A stretch of DNA of 64,000 nt from NCBI RefSeq assembly GCF_900112175.1, contig NZ_FOYT01000001.1, positions 1 to 64,000 on the forward strand. Reading direction: 5' to 3'. This document shows positions 1 to 8,232 of this stretch, one piece after another. Position 1 is the first letter of the stretch; each line of letters opens with the position of its first letter. The position numbers were made by a program, and so were the translations under genes. The notes beneath the pieces were generated by a model. That model was not told where the DNA came from. It searched no databases and saw only the letters and a program-made list of their open reading frames with translations. The stretch comes from Halogeometricum rufum. Lineage in GTDB: Archaea; Halobacteriota; Halobacteria; Halobacteriales; Haloferacaceae.

Positions 1-458
1 GCGGCCGACGTGTCGGCGGTGGGGTCGAGGGCGTTCGGAGAGTGGCGCGCCGGGAGTGTCCCGGGGCGCCCCGCGTATTTCTACGAATGGCAGGGGAACA
101 TAAAAGGCCGTCGAACCGGCGGCGCTTCGTCATGCGGTTTCATACCTTCGTGGCCGCCCTGCCGCGAGGGCTCACGCGGGCGAGGGAAGTGACGCGTCGC
201 TCAGCGGTCGAGTGCACGGAGATGTCGCGCGGTCGGAGGCCGGTCGCTCATCCCTCGCGTCTCACGTCGGGTCGGACCGGGTGGTAGCCGCGCGAGTGAG
301 TCTCGTCAGGGGACGGCCAAAGCCGTGTCGGATGCGTGCGGACGAACCCCCTCGGCGGCCACCGACGCACGTCGCGTGGTCGGACGGTGCTGAACGGGCG
401 GGACTGCGACGAGTCTCGCCTCTCGCGTGCGCGAAGAAAACGTCGGCGTCGTCCGGAC
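1..458. other. Gene-free left edge
   Basis: No open frame in this stretch has a convincing protein composition, start signal or recognisable motif. It is GC-rich, lies downstream of the MC1 gene, and shows one short A-rich patch near 98-106. I see no tRNA T-loop and no strong hairpin followed by a T-run. A gene running off the left edge of the window cannot be excluded. Confidence 0.5.
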
Positions 459-773
459 CTACTCCTCGATGTGTTCTATCCCCTGTTTCGAGACGTTTCC
501 TTTCGTGATGTCCCCCTCCATCCAGTCCGGTTTGTCGTCGGGGGCGTTGTCCACCCACGCCCACGCGTGGAAGATGTGTACCTTGTCGGTCCCCTTCTCG
601 CGGAGCCGAATCTCTGTTGCGTGTTCCCGGGCCTCGTCCTCGGAACCGTGCGGGTCGAGTCGTCGGGCGGCCTTCAGGGCGGCTTGGCGGGGCATGCTTC
701 CGGAGAAGACACTCGACTCCGTGCCGTCCTCCTCACGCAGTACGAAGTTCCGCTTACCGTCCTCGCGTACCAT
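459..773 (-). CDS. Non-histone chromosomal protein MC1
   Basis: A 104-residue basic/acidic protein of the archaeal MC1 family, a small monomeric protein that binds and sharply bends DNA and helps organise the nucleoid. The family pattern is visible: an N-terminal RNFVLR strand with an ESSVFSG turn, a central basic helix (PRQAALKAARRL), a REHATEIRLREKGTDKVHIF strand pair, then a Trp-rich segment (HAWAWVDN) ending near KPDWM. The length matches MC1 (about 90-105 residues). I chose the start at 773 because GGAGGTCA sits about 8 bases upstream as a Shine-Dalgarno site. A TATA-like TTAAATATAT at about 812-822 would start transcription near 791, which excludes the ATG at 794. It is divergent from the next gene. 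Confidence 0.9.
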   Translation of the reverse strand: MVREDGKRNFVLREEDGTESSVFSGSMPRQAALKAARRLDPHGSEDEAREHATEIRLREKGTDKVHIFHAWAWVDNAPDDKPDWMEGDITKGNVSKQGIEHIEE

Positions 774-811
774 GGTTTGTGACCTCCATGGCAACCGAAC
801 ACATGGTCCGG

Positions 812-822
812 CTTAAATATAT
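812..822 (-). promoter_or_regulatory. TATA box of the MC1 gene
   Basis: AT-only stretch TTAAATATAT in GC-rich surroundings, about 45 bases before the MC1 start codon at 773. Transcription would begin near 791 and leave a short 5' UTR carrying the GGAGGTCA ribosome-binding site. Strand and role are inferred from spacing. Confidence 0.55.
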
Positions 823-927
823 CGGCGAAAAATGGGGGGCGGCGGCGAGGTGCTTATAAAGAATCGCTCAGTCTGCGGTGCGTCCGTTCCGATTCGAAGA
901 ACGACCGACACCGAGCGCACCAGCGCC

Positions 928-951
928 GTTTGTTTACAGGTTTGTTTACAG
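928..951 (+). repeat. Tandem 12-bp direct repeat in promoter region
   Basis: The 12-mer GTTTGTTTACAG occurs twice in immediate succession (928-939 and 940-951). It lies about 28 bases upstream of a TATA-like GTATATCC (979-986) that precedes the gene starting at 1017. The AT-rich, exactly tandem arrangement just upstream of a TATA box would suit a regulator or BRE-proximal binding site. Function is inferred. Confidence 0.6.
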
Positions 952-1016
952 ACTTGAGAACGGGTAGACAACACTTATGTATATCCTACGGCGAAGCATC
1001 GAACAGAGAGACCCCG

Positions 1017-1214
1017 ATGGTCCGGAAAAAGAAGCTCAGCCCGAGTGGCGCGAAAGACGAGAACGGCGAGTACCACAACGTCCACGTGAACCTCCACGAG
1101 GACGAACTCGCCGTCGCCGGAATGGAGATTGGCGACGAGGTGTTCGTTCGAGTCCGCGACGGCAAGATCATCATCCAGAAGGCCGACCCCGACGAAGTCG
1201 AACACGACTTCTGA
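1017..1214 (+). CDS. Small AbrB-like swapped-hairpin protein
   Basis: A 65-residue acidic protein. The N-terminus is basic (MVRKKKLSPSG). The rest alternates short strands (YHNVHVNLHEDEL, GDEVFVRVRDGKIIIQKA), a pattern seen in SpoVT/AbrB-type swapped-hairpin DNA-binding domains and in antitoxin-like small archaeal proteins. The gene ends 9 bases before pyrD, so the two are probably cotranscribed. The start at 1017 fits the TATA-like element at 979-986 and excludes an upstream in-frame ATG at 930, which would add a non-conserved-looking leader. The AbrB assignment is by pattern only; a conserved haloarchaeal protein of unknown role is the safe reading. Confidence 0.7.
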   Translation: MVRKKKLSPSGAKDENGEYHNVHVNLHEDELAVAGMEIGDEVFVRVRDGKIIIQKADPDEVEHDF

Positions 1215-1223
1215 CCGCGCCAG

Positions 1224-2333
1224 ATGGAGCGACCCGTCTCGGACGACAGACGCACCGCACAGCGGCCATCACCTCTGCGCGGTCTCTATCGACTCTTCAA
1301 GCCCGTACTGTTCTCGTTACCGCCGGAGACGGCGCACGGACTCGTCCACCGCGGACTGCGTGCCGTCCAGCACACGCCCGTCGCCGACGCCCTCGCCGCG
1401 CGGTGTCGCGTGGCGGACGACAGACTCCGCACGGAGGCGTTCGGCGTCTCCTTCGACAACCCCATCGGCGTCGCCGCCGGGTTCGACAAGAACGCCGAGG
1501 TGCCCGACGTTCTCGGCGCACTCGGCTTCGGTCACGTCGAAGTCGGCGGCGTGACGGCGCGGGCGCAGGACGGGAACCCCCGCCCGCGGATGTTCCGCCT
1601 GCCCGAGGACCGGGCCATCGTCAACCGGATGGGGCTGAACAACGAGGGCGCGGACGCCGTCGGCGCGCGCCTCGCCGCGGGGCCGCGTCCCGAGATACCC
1701 GTCGGCGTCAACCTCGCCCTCTCGGAGTCGGCCACGCCGGCCGACGCGCCCGAGGACTACCGCTACACCTACGAGCGAGTGGCCGAACACGCCGACTACG
1801 TCGCGGTCAACGTCTCCTGTCCGAACAGCGAGGGGTTCCGCGACCTGCAGAACCGCGACTCGCTGGAGGCTATCCTCGGTGAACTCGTCGACGCCGGCGC
1901 CGACCCCCTGCTGGTGAAACTGTCGCCGGACCTCCCGGCTCCCGCCGTCGAGGACGCCCTCGACGTCGTCGCCGAGTACGGCCTTGACGGCGTCGTCGCC
2001 ACCAACACCACCACCGACCGTCCGTCGGGACTGCGGAATCCGAACCGGGCGGAACGCGGCGGACTGTCGGGCGCACCCATCGAGGACCGCGCCACCGAGA
2101 TGGTCCGCTTCGTCGCCGAGCGAACGGACGTGCCCGTCGTCGGCGTCGGCGGCGTCTCCTCGGCCGAGGGGGCCTACGCGAAGATTCGCGCCGGGGCGAG
2201 CCTCGTCCAACTGTACACCGGCCTCGTCTTCGAGGGACCGACGCTCGCGCACGACATCAACGAGGGACTGCTGGAACTCCTCGACCGCGACGGCTTCGAC
2301 TCGGTGGACGAGGCCGTCGGCGCGGACCTGTAA
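1224..2333 (+). CDS. pyrD: Dihydroorotate dehydrogenase (quinone), class 2
   Basis: Oxidises dihydroorotate to orotate in de novo pyrimidine synthesis with FMN and passes electrons to membrane quinone. The 369-residue length and the N-terminal helical extension (LYRLFKPVLFSLPPETAH, about residues 20-37) mark the membrane-associated class 2 type. FMN-barrel motifs follow in order: GVAAGFDKNAEV, EVGGVTARAQDGNPRPRMFRL, NRMGLNN, VGVNL, VNVSCPNS, LLVKLSPD, ATNTT, GGLSGAPI, VGVGGV and LYTGLVFEGP. The position that holds the catalytic Ser in studied class 2 enzymes (SSPNT) is Cys199 here, as in class 1 enzymes. It lies downstream of a small AbrB-like gene, 9 bases away. Confidence 0.93.
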   Translation: MERPVSDDRRTAQRPSPLRGLYRLFKPVLFSLPPETAHGLVHRGLRAVQHTPVADALAARCRVADDRLRTEAFGVSFDNPIGVAAGFDKNAEVPDVLGALGFGHVEVGGVTARAQDGNPRPRMFRLPEDRAIVNRMGLNNEGADAVGARLAAGPRPEIPVGVNLALSESATPADAPEDYRYTYERVAEHADYVAVNVSCPNSEGFRDLQNRDSLEAILGELVDAGADPLLVKLSPDLPAPAVEDALDVVAEYGLDGVVATNTTTDRPSGLRNPNRAERGGLSGAPIEDRATEMVRFVAERTDVPVVGVGGVSSAEGAYAKIRAGASLVQLYTGLVFEGPTLAHDINEGLLELLDRDGFDSVDEAVGADL

Positions 2334-2389
2334 CCGGGCGTCCGACGGCGGACCGTAACCTGTTTGTCTCCCGACTCGTTCGCACGACT

Positions 2390-3670
2390 GTGCGTCGTCC
2401 CTCCACGCCGCGACTCGGACTCCTCGCGATTCTCGGGTCCAACGCCGTCGCACCGCTCGGTGTCCTGTTTCTCGGGTGGTCCACGACGGTTCTCCTCGCC
2501 GTCTTCGCCGTCGAAGTCGTCGCCGTCCTCTGCTGGTCGCTCGTGAAGATACCGTTCGCGCGGAAGCGCCCGAACGACGGCGTCGAGGACGACAGTCGGC
2601 TGTTCGGCCCGTTCCATGGCAAGCGCGGCAGCGTGACGCTCCCCGGACCGGTACCGCCGCTCTACCCGCGAAACCTCCTGCCGCTACTCGTCGCCGCGGC
2701 GTTTCTCGCACCGCTGGAACTCGGTCTCGTCCTCGGCCTGTTCGGACTCGCCGACCCGACGGTCACGGACGAGATGGTCGGGCGCATCGCCCTCGGCGGG
2801 GTGGGCGTGTTCGTCGGCCACGGCGTCGAGACGGCGAGCGACTACTTCCACGACGAGGGGTACAGACACCACTCGCCGCGGTCGGCGTTCTCGCCCGCGT
2901 TCAGACAGTTCTTCGCCGTCGGCGCGCTCCTGTTTCTCGCCGGGGCGGTGACGGCCGTCGGCACCGAGGCCCTCGTGACAGTCGTCGTCGTCGGGAAGTT
3001 CGCGCACGACCTCCGGACGTATCAGGTCGAACACGACCCGGAGAAGCGCGGACTGTTCGCCCGCCTGTTCGGGAGCGCGGAGACGGAGATAGCTCCCGTT
3101 CCGGTCGCCGTCCCCGCCGAGTCTCCGGCCTACCGGACGCGCCCCGGTCGTCTCGTGACCGGCTTCGACGCCGTCTACCGCGGCGTCAGGTACACCGTCA
3201 CGAGTGCCGTCCTGTATCTCTACGTCCTCGTCGGGGCGGCGGTGTTCGTCGGCGCGCCGCAACTCGCCGTGTACCCGCTCGTCCTCGCGAGTGCGTTCGC
3301 GGCGCTGAGAGCGCTCTCCCGCTACGTCCGGGTCGGGACGGTCGAGTATCGCTGCTACGGCGACGTACTCGTCGTCTACGACACCGTCTTGGACGAACCG
3401 CAGGCCCGCCTCGAACGCGGGGCCGTGACCGGCGTCGCCGTCCGGACGGACGTCGTCGACCGACTGTTCGGGACGCGGACCGTCACCTTCGACGCGGCCA
3501 CGGACGACGCCACGGCGGTTCGACTCACGGCACCCGACCCCGACGAGGTCGAAGACGACGCGAACGCGAACCGCCCGCTGACGCTCCCGCACGTCGAGGA
3601 CGCGGCGGCCGTCGCCGAGGCGTTCGGCGTCGGGTGGCAGTTCGAACGCGACGTAGGCGGGACCGACTGA
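2390..3670 (+). CDS. Membrane protein, DUF6498-like N-terminus with PH-like C-terminal domain
   Basis: A 426-residue integral membrane protein with a GTG start. Hydrophobic helices lie at about residues 10-52, 98-122, 132-145, 172-200 and 270-310. The first part resembles the haloarchaeal DUF6498 family (short helices, FGPFHGKRG loop, VGHGVETASDYF motif). After the last helix pair the chain becomes a soluble beta-rich segment (VEYRCYGDVLVVYDTVLDEPQARL, then VDRLFGTRTVTFD) typical of bacterial/archaeal PH-like domains that bring membrane proteins together. The function is not known. It is 56 bases downstream of pyrD on the same strand, and there is no sign of a shared pathway. Confidence 0.75.
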   Translation: MRRPSTPRLGLLAILGSNAVAPLGVLFLGWSTTVLLAVFAVEVVAVLCWSLVKIPFARKRPNDGVEDDSRLFGPFHGKRGSVTLPGPVPPLYPRNLLPLLVAAAFLAPLELGLVLGLFGLADPTVTDEMVGRIALGGVGVFVGHGVETASDYFHDEGYRHHSPRSAFSPAFRQFFAVGALLFLAGAVTAVGTEALVTVVVVGKFAHDLRTYQVEHDPEKRGLFARLFGSAETEIAPVPVAVPAESPAYRTRPGRLVTGFDAVYRGVRYTVTSAVLYLYVLVGAAVFVGAPQLAVYPLVLASAFAALRALSRYVRVGTVEYRCYGDVLVVYDTVLDEPQARLERGAVTGVAVRTDVVDRLFGTRTVTFDAATDDATAVRLTAPDPDEVEDDANANRPLTLPHVEDAAAVAEAFGVGWQFERDVGGTD

Positions 3671-3770
3671 CCGCGGCGGCCGGCGGCGACGGCCACCGCA
3701 TCCGGGGCGTCTGCGGCCGCGACCGACCGCGGCCACCACCGTTATCGACGCGCCCGCAGACCACACGACC

Positions 3771-3977
3771 GTGCCAGACCTCGGCAACCCCGCCGGATTC
3801 GACCTCGCGACCGTTCTGACCGGGTCAGGACTCACACTCCTGCTGTCTGCCGGTATCGTCCGATACGGCGACCGATTCCAGTACACCGCCGCGGAACTGT
3901 ACGGCATCGGCGGTGCCGCCCTCGTCGCCCTCGGCGTCCTGTTCGGACTCGTCCTCGTGGTGATGGGTCACCGGTAG
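3771..3977 (+). CDS. Small two-helix membrane protein
   Basis: A 68-residue protein with a GTG start and two predicted membrane segments (about residues 13-29 and 43-65) joined by a short polar loop (RYGDRFQYTAAEL). It has no recognisable enzyme motif. It lies 100 bases after the larger membrane protein on the same strand and ends 46 bases before the convergent valS stop. The function is unknown. Confidence 0.65.
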   Translation: MPDLGNPAGFDLATVLTGSGLTLLLSAGIVRYGDRFQYTAAELYGIGGAALVALGVLFGLVLVVMGHR

Positions 3978-4023
3978 CGACGGAGAAAAGGAGAGAAGGC
4001 GAGTCGTCGGAGTCGTCGCCGCT

Positions 4024-6681
4024 TCAGTCGCCGTGACGGACGATGACGACGGCGTCGCCCGCTTCGAGCATGTCGCCCTCGCCGGTGTACCTGCGCTCTT
4101 CCTCGATGGTGAACATCTCCGGGTCGAGTTCGACGCCCGCGGCGTGGAGTTCGCCGTCGACCACCTCGTACTCCTCGGCTTCGAGGGCGGCCTCGATGTC
4201 GGGCACCTGCGCGCCGAACTCCGGCCCGACCAGCGAGTAGTCGAGGTCGACGCCGGTGACGACCGACTCTATCTGCGGTTCCTCGTCCAGCGTCTCCAGT
4301 TCCTCGACGTGCATGACGCCGCTGACGTCCGCCTCGAAGCCGCGAACGTCGCCGTACACCTGCACCAGGTCGACCGGCGCGTTCATCGACAGTTGGTTGT
4401 CGCTCTTGTACTTGCGGAGGGCCCCGACGACGGCCATCGCCGTCTCGCCCGCCGCGAAGTCGGCGTCGAGTCCGAGCGGTTCGGGCCACGCCGTCCCGTG
4501 GACGCTCTCGTCGCCGTGCATCTCGCGCCACAGTTCCTCGGTGACGTGTGCGAGGACGGGCGCGAACAGTTTGAGGAAGCGACGGTGCGCCGTCCGGAGC
4601 GTGTAGGCCGCGGAGGCGTCGCCGCCGTCGCGGACGCGCTGTTTGGCGATTTCGAGGTAGTCGTCGCAGAACGTGTTCCAGAAGAAGCTCCGCAGGTCGT
4701 CGCGGGCCTTCGAGAACTCGCGGGTCTCCAGTTTCTCGGTGACGTGCTGAATCTCCCGGTCCAAAGAGGCCAGAAGCCACCGGTCGATGGCGCGCAACTC
4801 GTCGTGGTCGAACGTCTCGGGGGCGTCGTCGGTGAGGCTATCGACCAGTTTCGAGGCGTTCCACAGTTTCCGGAGGAGTTTCTCGCCCGCGCGGAGGCCC
4901 TTCTCGGAGTAGGGCAGGTCGTCGCCGACGGCCGACCCCGCGGCCCAGTAGCGCGCGGCGTCGACGGGGTACTTCGACATGACCTCGTCCGGCGAGACGA
5001 CGTTGCCCTTCGACTTCGACATCTTCTCGCGGTTCTCGTCCAGGACCATCCCGTTTATCATCACGCTGTCGAACGGCACCTCGCCGGTGTGCTCGTAGCA
5101 CTTGACGACGGTGTGGAACAGCCAGAAGGAGATGATGTCGTGGCCCTGCGGGCGCATATCGAACGAGTAGAGTTCCTCGCGGTCCAGCGTGGTCTCGCCG
5201 CTCTCGGCGTCCCAATCCCACCCGGCGTTGATGAGGGGCGTGAGCGACGAGGTGGCCCACGTGTCGAACACGTCGTCCTCGGGGACGAACTCGTCGTGGC
5301 CGCACTCGGGGCAGGCGTCGACGGGCGGGTCGTCGCTCAGGGGGTCCACCGGCAGGTCCTCGCGGTCGGCGACGACGACGTGTTCGCAGTCGCCGCAGTA
5401 CCAGACGGGGAACGGGATGCCGGAGGAACGCTGCCGGGAGATGGACCAGTCCCACTGGAGCCCCTCGATCCAGTTCTTGTACCGCGTGAACATCTTCTCG
5501 GGGTACCAGTCCATCTCGCGGCCGGCTTCGAGGTACTCGTCGGTCTTGTCCAGCAGTTCGACGTACCACTGGTCTTTGACGAGGAACTCGACGCTCGTCC
5601 CGCAGCGTTCGTGGACGTTCACCGTGTGGGTGATGGCGCGGCGGTCCAGCAGTGCGCCCGCGTCGTCGAGGTCAGCGACGATTTCCTCGCGCGCCGCCTC
5701 CGAGGACAGACCTTCGTACTCGCCCGCGACGTCGGTCAGGGTGCCGGACTCGTCGATGGCGATGCGGAGGTCCAGGTCGTGCGCCTGGTACCACTCGATG
5801 TCGGTCTGGTCGCCGAACGTACAGCACATGACGATGCCGGACCCCGTCTCCAGGTCCACGCGTTCGTCCTCGATGATGGGCACCTCCTGTCCGAACAGCG
5901 GAATCCGCGCCTCCTCGCCGACGAGATGCTGGTTCGAGTCGTCGTCGGGGTGGACGAAGACGGCGACGCACGCGGGGAGCAGTTCCGGGCGCGTCGTGGA
6001 GATGACGAACTCCTCCTGGCTGTCGTCGGACTCCGTCCGACTGTCCGAGGAACTCCGTTCCTCGCTGTCCACGACTTCGAAGGCGATGTCGTGGAAGTGG
6101 CTGTCCTGTTCGTCGTCCTCGGTCTCGACCTGCGAGATGGCCGTCTCGCACTCGGGACACCAGATGGCCGGGGCGCGCTGGCGGTACTCGCGACCCTCGT
6201 CGTACAGTTCGACGAACGAGAGCTGCGAGATGCGCTGGACCTCCGGCGAGATGGTCTGGTACGTCTGCTCCCAGTCGATGGAGATGCCGAGGTTCTGCAT
6301 CTTCTCGGTGAACTCGGCCTCGTAGCGTTCGCACACCTCGCGGCACATCTGTTGGAACTCGCGCCGGTCGTAGTCCTGATGGCGAACGTCGAGTTCCTCC
6401 TCGGTCAGTCGCTCCGAGGCGATGCCGTTGTCGTCGAAGCCGAACGGGAAGAACACCTCCTTTCCGCGCATCCGCTCGAACCGAGCGACGAAGTCCTGCA
6501 GCGTGAAGCCGTAGGCGTGGCCCCAGTGGAGACTCCCCGAAACCGTCGGCGGCGGCGAGTCGATGGAGAAGGCGGTGTCGGCGTCTACGGCGCTGTCGTC
6601 GTACGCGTACGTGTCCTCCTCGACCCACCTGTCTTGCCACTTCGCTTCGACCGTCTCGGGGTCGTATTCTCCGCTCGGCAT
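4024..6681 (-). CDS. valS: Valyl-tRNA synthetase
   Basis: Charges tRNA-Val with valine; class I synthetase with an editing domain. The 885-residue length fits archaeal ValS. Visible motifs are the HIGH-type HWGH at residues 52-55 and KMSKS at about 553-557, with the editing-domain motif STTRPEL in between. Two Cys pairs (CPEC near 175 and CGDC...CPEC in the 420-450 region) suggest Zn ribbons. An acidic, serine-rich insertion at about residues 207-224 precedes STTRPEL and probably forms a surface loop. The C-terminal anticodon-binding helices and tail follow. The TATA-like GTTAAG at about 6710-6716 places transcription a few bases before the start. It lies 164 bases downstream of the metB-type gene. 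Confidence 0.96.
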   Translation of the reverse strand: MPSGEYDPETVEAKWQDRWVEEDTYAYDDSAVDADTAFSIDSPPPTVSGSLHWGHAYGFTLQDFVARFERMRGKEVFFPFGFDDNGIASERLTEEELDVRHQDYDRREFQQMCREVCERYEAEFTEKMQNLGISIDWEQTYQTISPEVQRISQLSFVELYDEGREYRQRAPAIWCPECETAISQVETEDDEQDSHFHDIAFEVVDSEERSSSDSRTESDDSQEEFVISTTRPELLPACVAVFVHPDDDSNQHLVGEEARIPLFGQEVPIIEDERVDLETGSGIVMCCTFGDQTDIEWYQAHDLDLRIAIDESGTLTDVAGEYEGLSSEAAREEIVADLDDAGALLDRRAITHTVNVHERCGTSVEFLVKDQWYVELLDKTDEYLEAGREMDWYPEKMFTRYKNWIEGLQWDWSISRQRSSGIPFPVWYCGDCEHVVVADREDLPVDPLSDDPPVDACPECGHDEFVPEDDVFDTWATSSLTPLINAGWDWDAESGETTLDREELYSFDMRPQGHDIISFWLFHTVVKCYEHTGEVPFDSVMINGMVLDENREKMSKSKGNVVSPDEVMSKYPVDAARYWAAGSAVGDDLPYSEKGLRAGEKLLRKLWNASKLVDSLTDDAPETFDHDELRAIDRWLLASLDREIQHVTEKLETREFSKARDDLRSFFWNTFCDDYLEIAKQRVRDGGDASAAYTLRTAHRRFLKLFAPVLAHVTEELWREMHGDESVHGTAWPEPLGLDADFAAGETAMAVVGALRKYKSDNQLSMNAPVDLVQVYGDVRGFEADVSGVMHVEELETLDEEPQIESVVTGVDLDYSLVGPEFGAQVPDIEAALEAEEYEVVDGELHAAGVELDPEMFTIEEERRYTGEGDMLEAGDAVVIVRHGD

Positions 6682-6845
6682 TGATAGGAAAGTGTACCAC
6701 CGGAAGGCGTGTTAAGTCACTCGATTGGTCGGGGGAGACGCCCCGAGCGTGCCGCCTGCGCCGACGGCCGGGACGGCGGACGCGGCGGTGACCGCGCGAC
6801 CGGAGCGACGGACGGTGTGCCCGAGAAGACGGACGGCGTGGCCGG

Positions 6846-8051
6846 TCAGACGGCGTCGAGCGCGTTCGAGAGGTCCGCGAGCAGGTCCGCCTCGTGTTCG
6901 ACGCCGACGGAGATGCGGAGGAGGCTGTCGGAGATGCCGAGCGAGTCGCGTTCGGTCTGCGAGAGCGGCGAGTGCGTCATCGACGCCGGGTGCTCGACGA
7001 GCGACTCGACCCCGCCCAGACTGACCGCCAGCGGGAAGTGGTCGAGAGCGGCGACGAACCGCGCGACCCCGTCGAGGTCCGTCCCCAACTCGACGGAGAG
7101 GACCCCGCCGTAGCCCGACATCTGCCGGGAGGCGAGTTCGTGTTGCGGGTGCGACGCCAGCCCGGGGTAGTGGACGGCTTCGACGGCCGAGTGGTCGGCG
7201 AGGAACTCGGCGACGGCCTGCGCGTTCGAGGCGTGCTTCTCCATCCGGAGCGGGAGCGTCTTCAGGCCGCGGAGGGTGAGGTAGGCGTCGAACGGCGCGA
7301 GCATGTTGCCCATCCCGACGCGTTGGAGGAACTGCACCTCCTCGAAGTACGCCTCGTCGTTCGTCGCGAGTGCGCCGCCGATGGAGTCCGAGTGCCCGTT
7401 GAGGTACTTCGTCGTCGAGTGGACGACCACGTCCGCGCCGAGTTCGAGCGGTCGCTGGAACTGCGGCCCGACGAACGTGTTGTCGACGCCGAGCGTCGCC
7501 CCGTACTCCTCGGCGACGGCGGCGACGGCCTCCACGTCGCAGAGTCGCAGCAGCGGGTTCGTCGGCGTCTCCATCCACACCAGCGACGTCTCCTCGCGCA
7601 TCGCCGCCTCGACTTCCGCCGTATCACGCGCGTCCACGAACGTGGTCTCGACGCCGAGTCGATCCTCGAAGTAGCGCGTGAGCATCGACCTCGTACCGCC
7701 GTAGAGGTCCTCGAACGCGACGACGTGGTCGCCGGGTTCGACGGCCGCCGAGATGGCCGTCACGATGGCGGCCGTCCCGGAGGCGAACGCCAGCGCGTCG
7801 TCGGCGCCGCACAGCGCCGCGAGACGGTGTTCCAGCGCGTTCCGCGTCGGGTTCGAAAGCCGCGAGTAGAGATACTCGCCCGCGTCCGGGTCGAGCGTCT
7901 CCAGCGACGCATCGGGGTCTATCTCCGGCACCGCGTACGTCGAGGAGAGGTGGATGGGGACGGCCACGTCTTCGACGCCCGGGGCGGGTCGTTGCCCTCG
8001 TTCGCCGTAGGTCACGGCCAGCGTCTCGAATCGCTCGTCAGAATCGTTCAT
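6846..8051 (-). CDS. metB: Cystathionine gamma-synthase/lyase family PLP enzyme
   Basis: A 401-residue fold-type I pyridoxal-phosphate enzyme of the Cys/Met metabolism family that makes or cleaves cystathionine-type thioethers in the cytoplasm. Key motifs are YSRLSNPTRNALE (substrate/PLP loop), FASGTAA (phosphate binding), METPTNP, VDNTF, and the PLP lysine K215 in HSTTKYLNGHSD. Near the C-terminus SLGGVESLVEHP is the family's substrate-binding signature. Sequence alone does not separate gamma-synthase from gamma-lyase or O-acetylhomoserine sulfhydrylase, so the symbol is provisional. A TTTAGTAC element near 8083-8090 could be its TATA box. The next gene downstream is valS. Confidence 0.88.
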   Translation of the reverse strand: MNDSDERFETLAVTYGERGQRPAPGVEDVAVPIHLSSTYAVPEIDPDASLETLDPDAGEYLYSRLSNPTRNALEHRLAALCGADDALAFASGTAAIVTAISAAVEPGDHVVAFEDLYGGTRSMLTRYFEDRLGVETTFVDARDTAEVEAAMREETSLVWMETPTNPLLRLCDVEAVAAVAEEYGATLGVDNTFVGPQFQRPLELGADVVVHSTTKYLNGHSDSIGGALATNDEAYFEEVQFLQRVGMGNMLAPFDAYLTLRGLKTLPLRMEKHASNAQAVAEFLADHSAVEAVHYPGLASHPQHELASRQMSGYGGVLSVELGTDLDGVARFVAALDHFPLAVSLGGVESLVEHPASMTHSPLSQTERDSLGISDSLLRISVGVEHEADLLADLSNALDAV

Positions 8052-8232
8052 GAAAGATACCGCGCCGACGGCGTACTAAACATTTCGATGATTTCGAGAA
8101 AAATACTTGAAGATAATTTTGCCTCGCGTACGATTAGCTTGGGTTATTTTTCTCGGCCGCCGTCGGCACCGTAGTGGCACCGCGGCCGGCGAGCAGACGG
8201 CAAACGGTGCGAGACGACGAGACGCCGCCGGT
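8052..8232. other. AT-rich intergenic region between pheT and metB-type gene
   Basis: This 181-base stretch has an AT-rich core (about 8080-8155) in otherwise GC-rich DNA. On the minus strand it carries a T-run at about 8098-8103, a plausible U-tract terminator for the pheST transcript, followed by the TATA-like element of the downstream metB-type gene. No ORF is supported here. Confidence 0.45.

Noticed and set aside
4033-6684. Open frame of about 880 codons on the plus strand opposite valS
   Set aside because: High-GC coding DNA keeps the antisense frame open. valS has all class I motifs, whereas this frame is low-complexity Val/Arg/Asp-rich with no motif.
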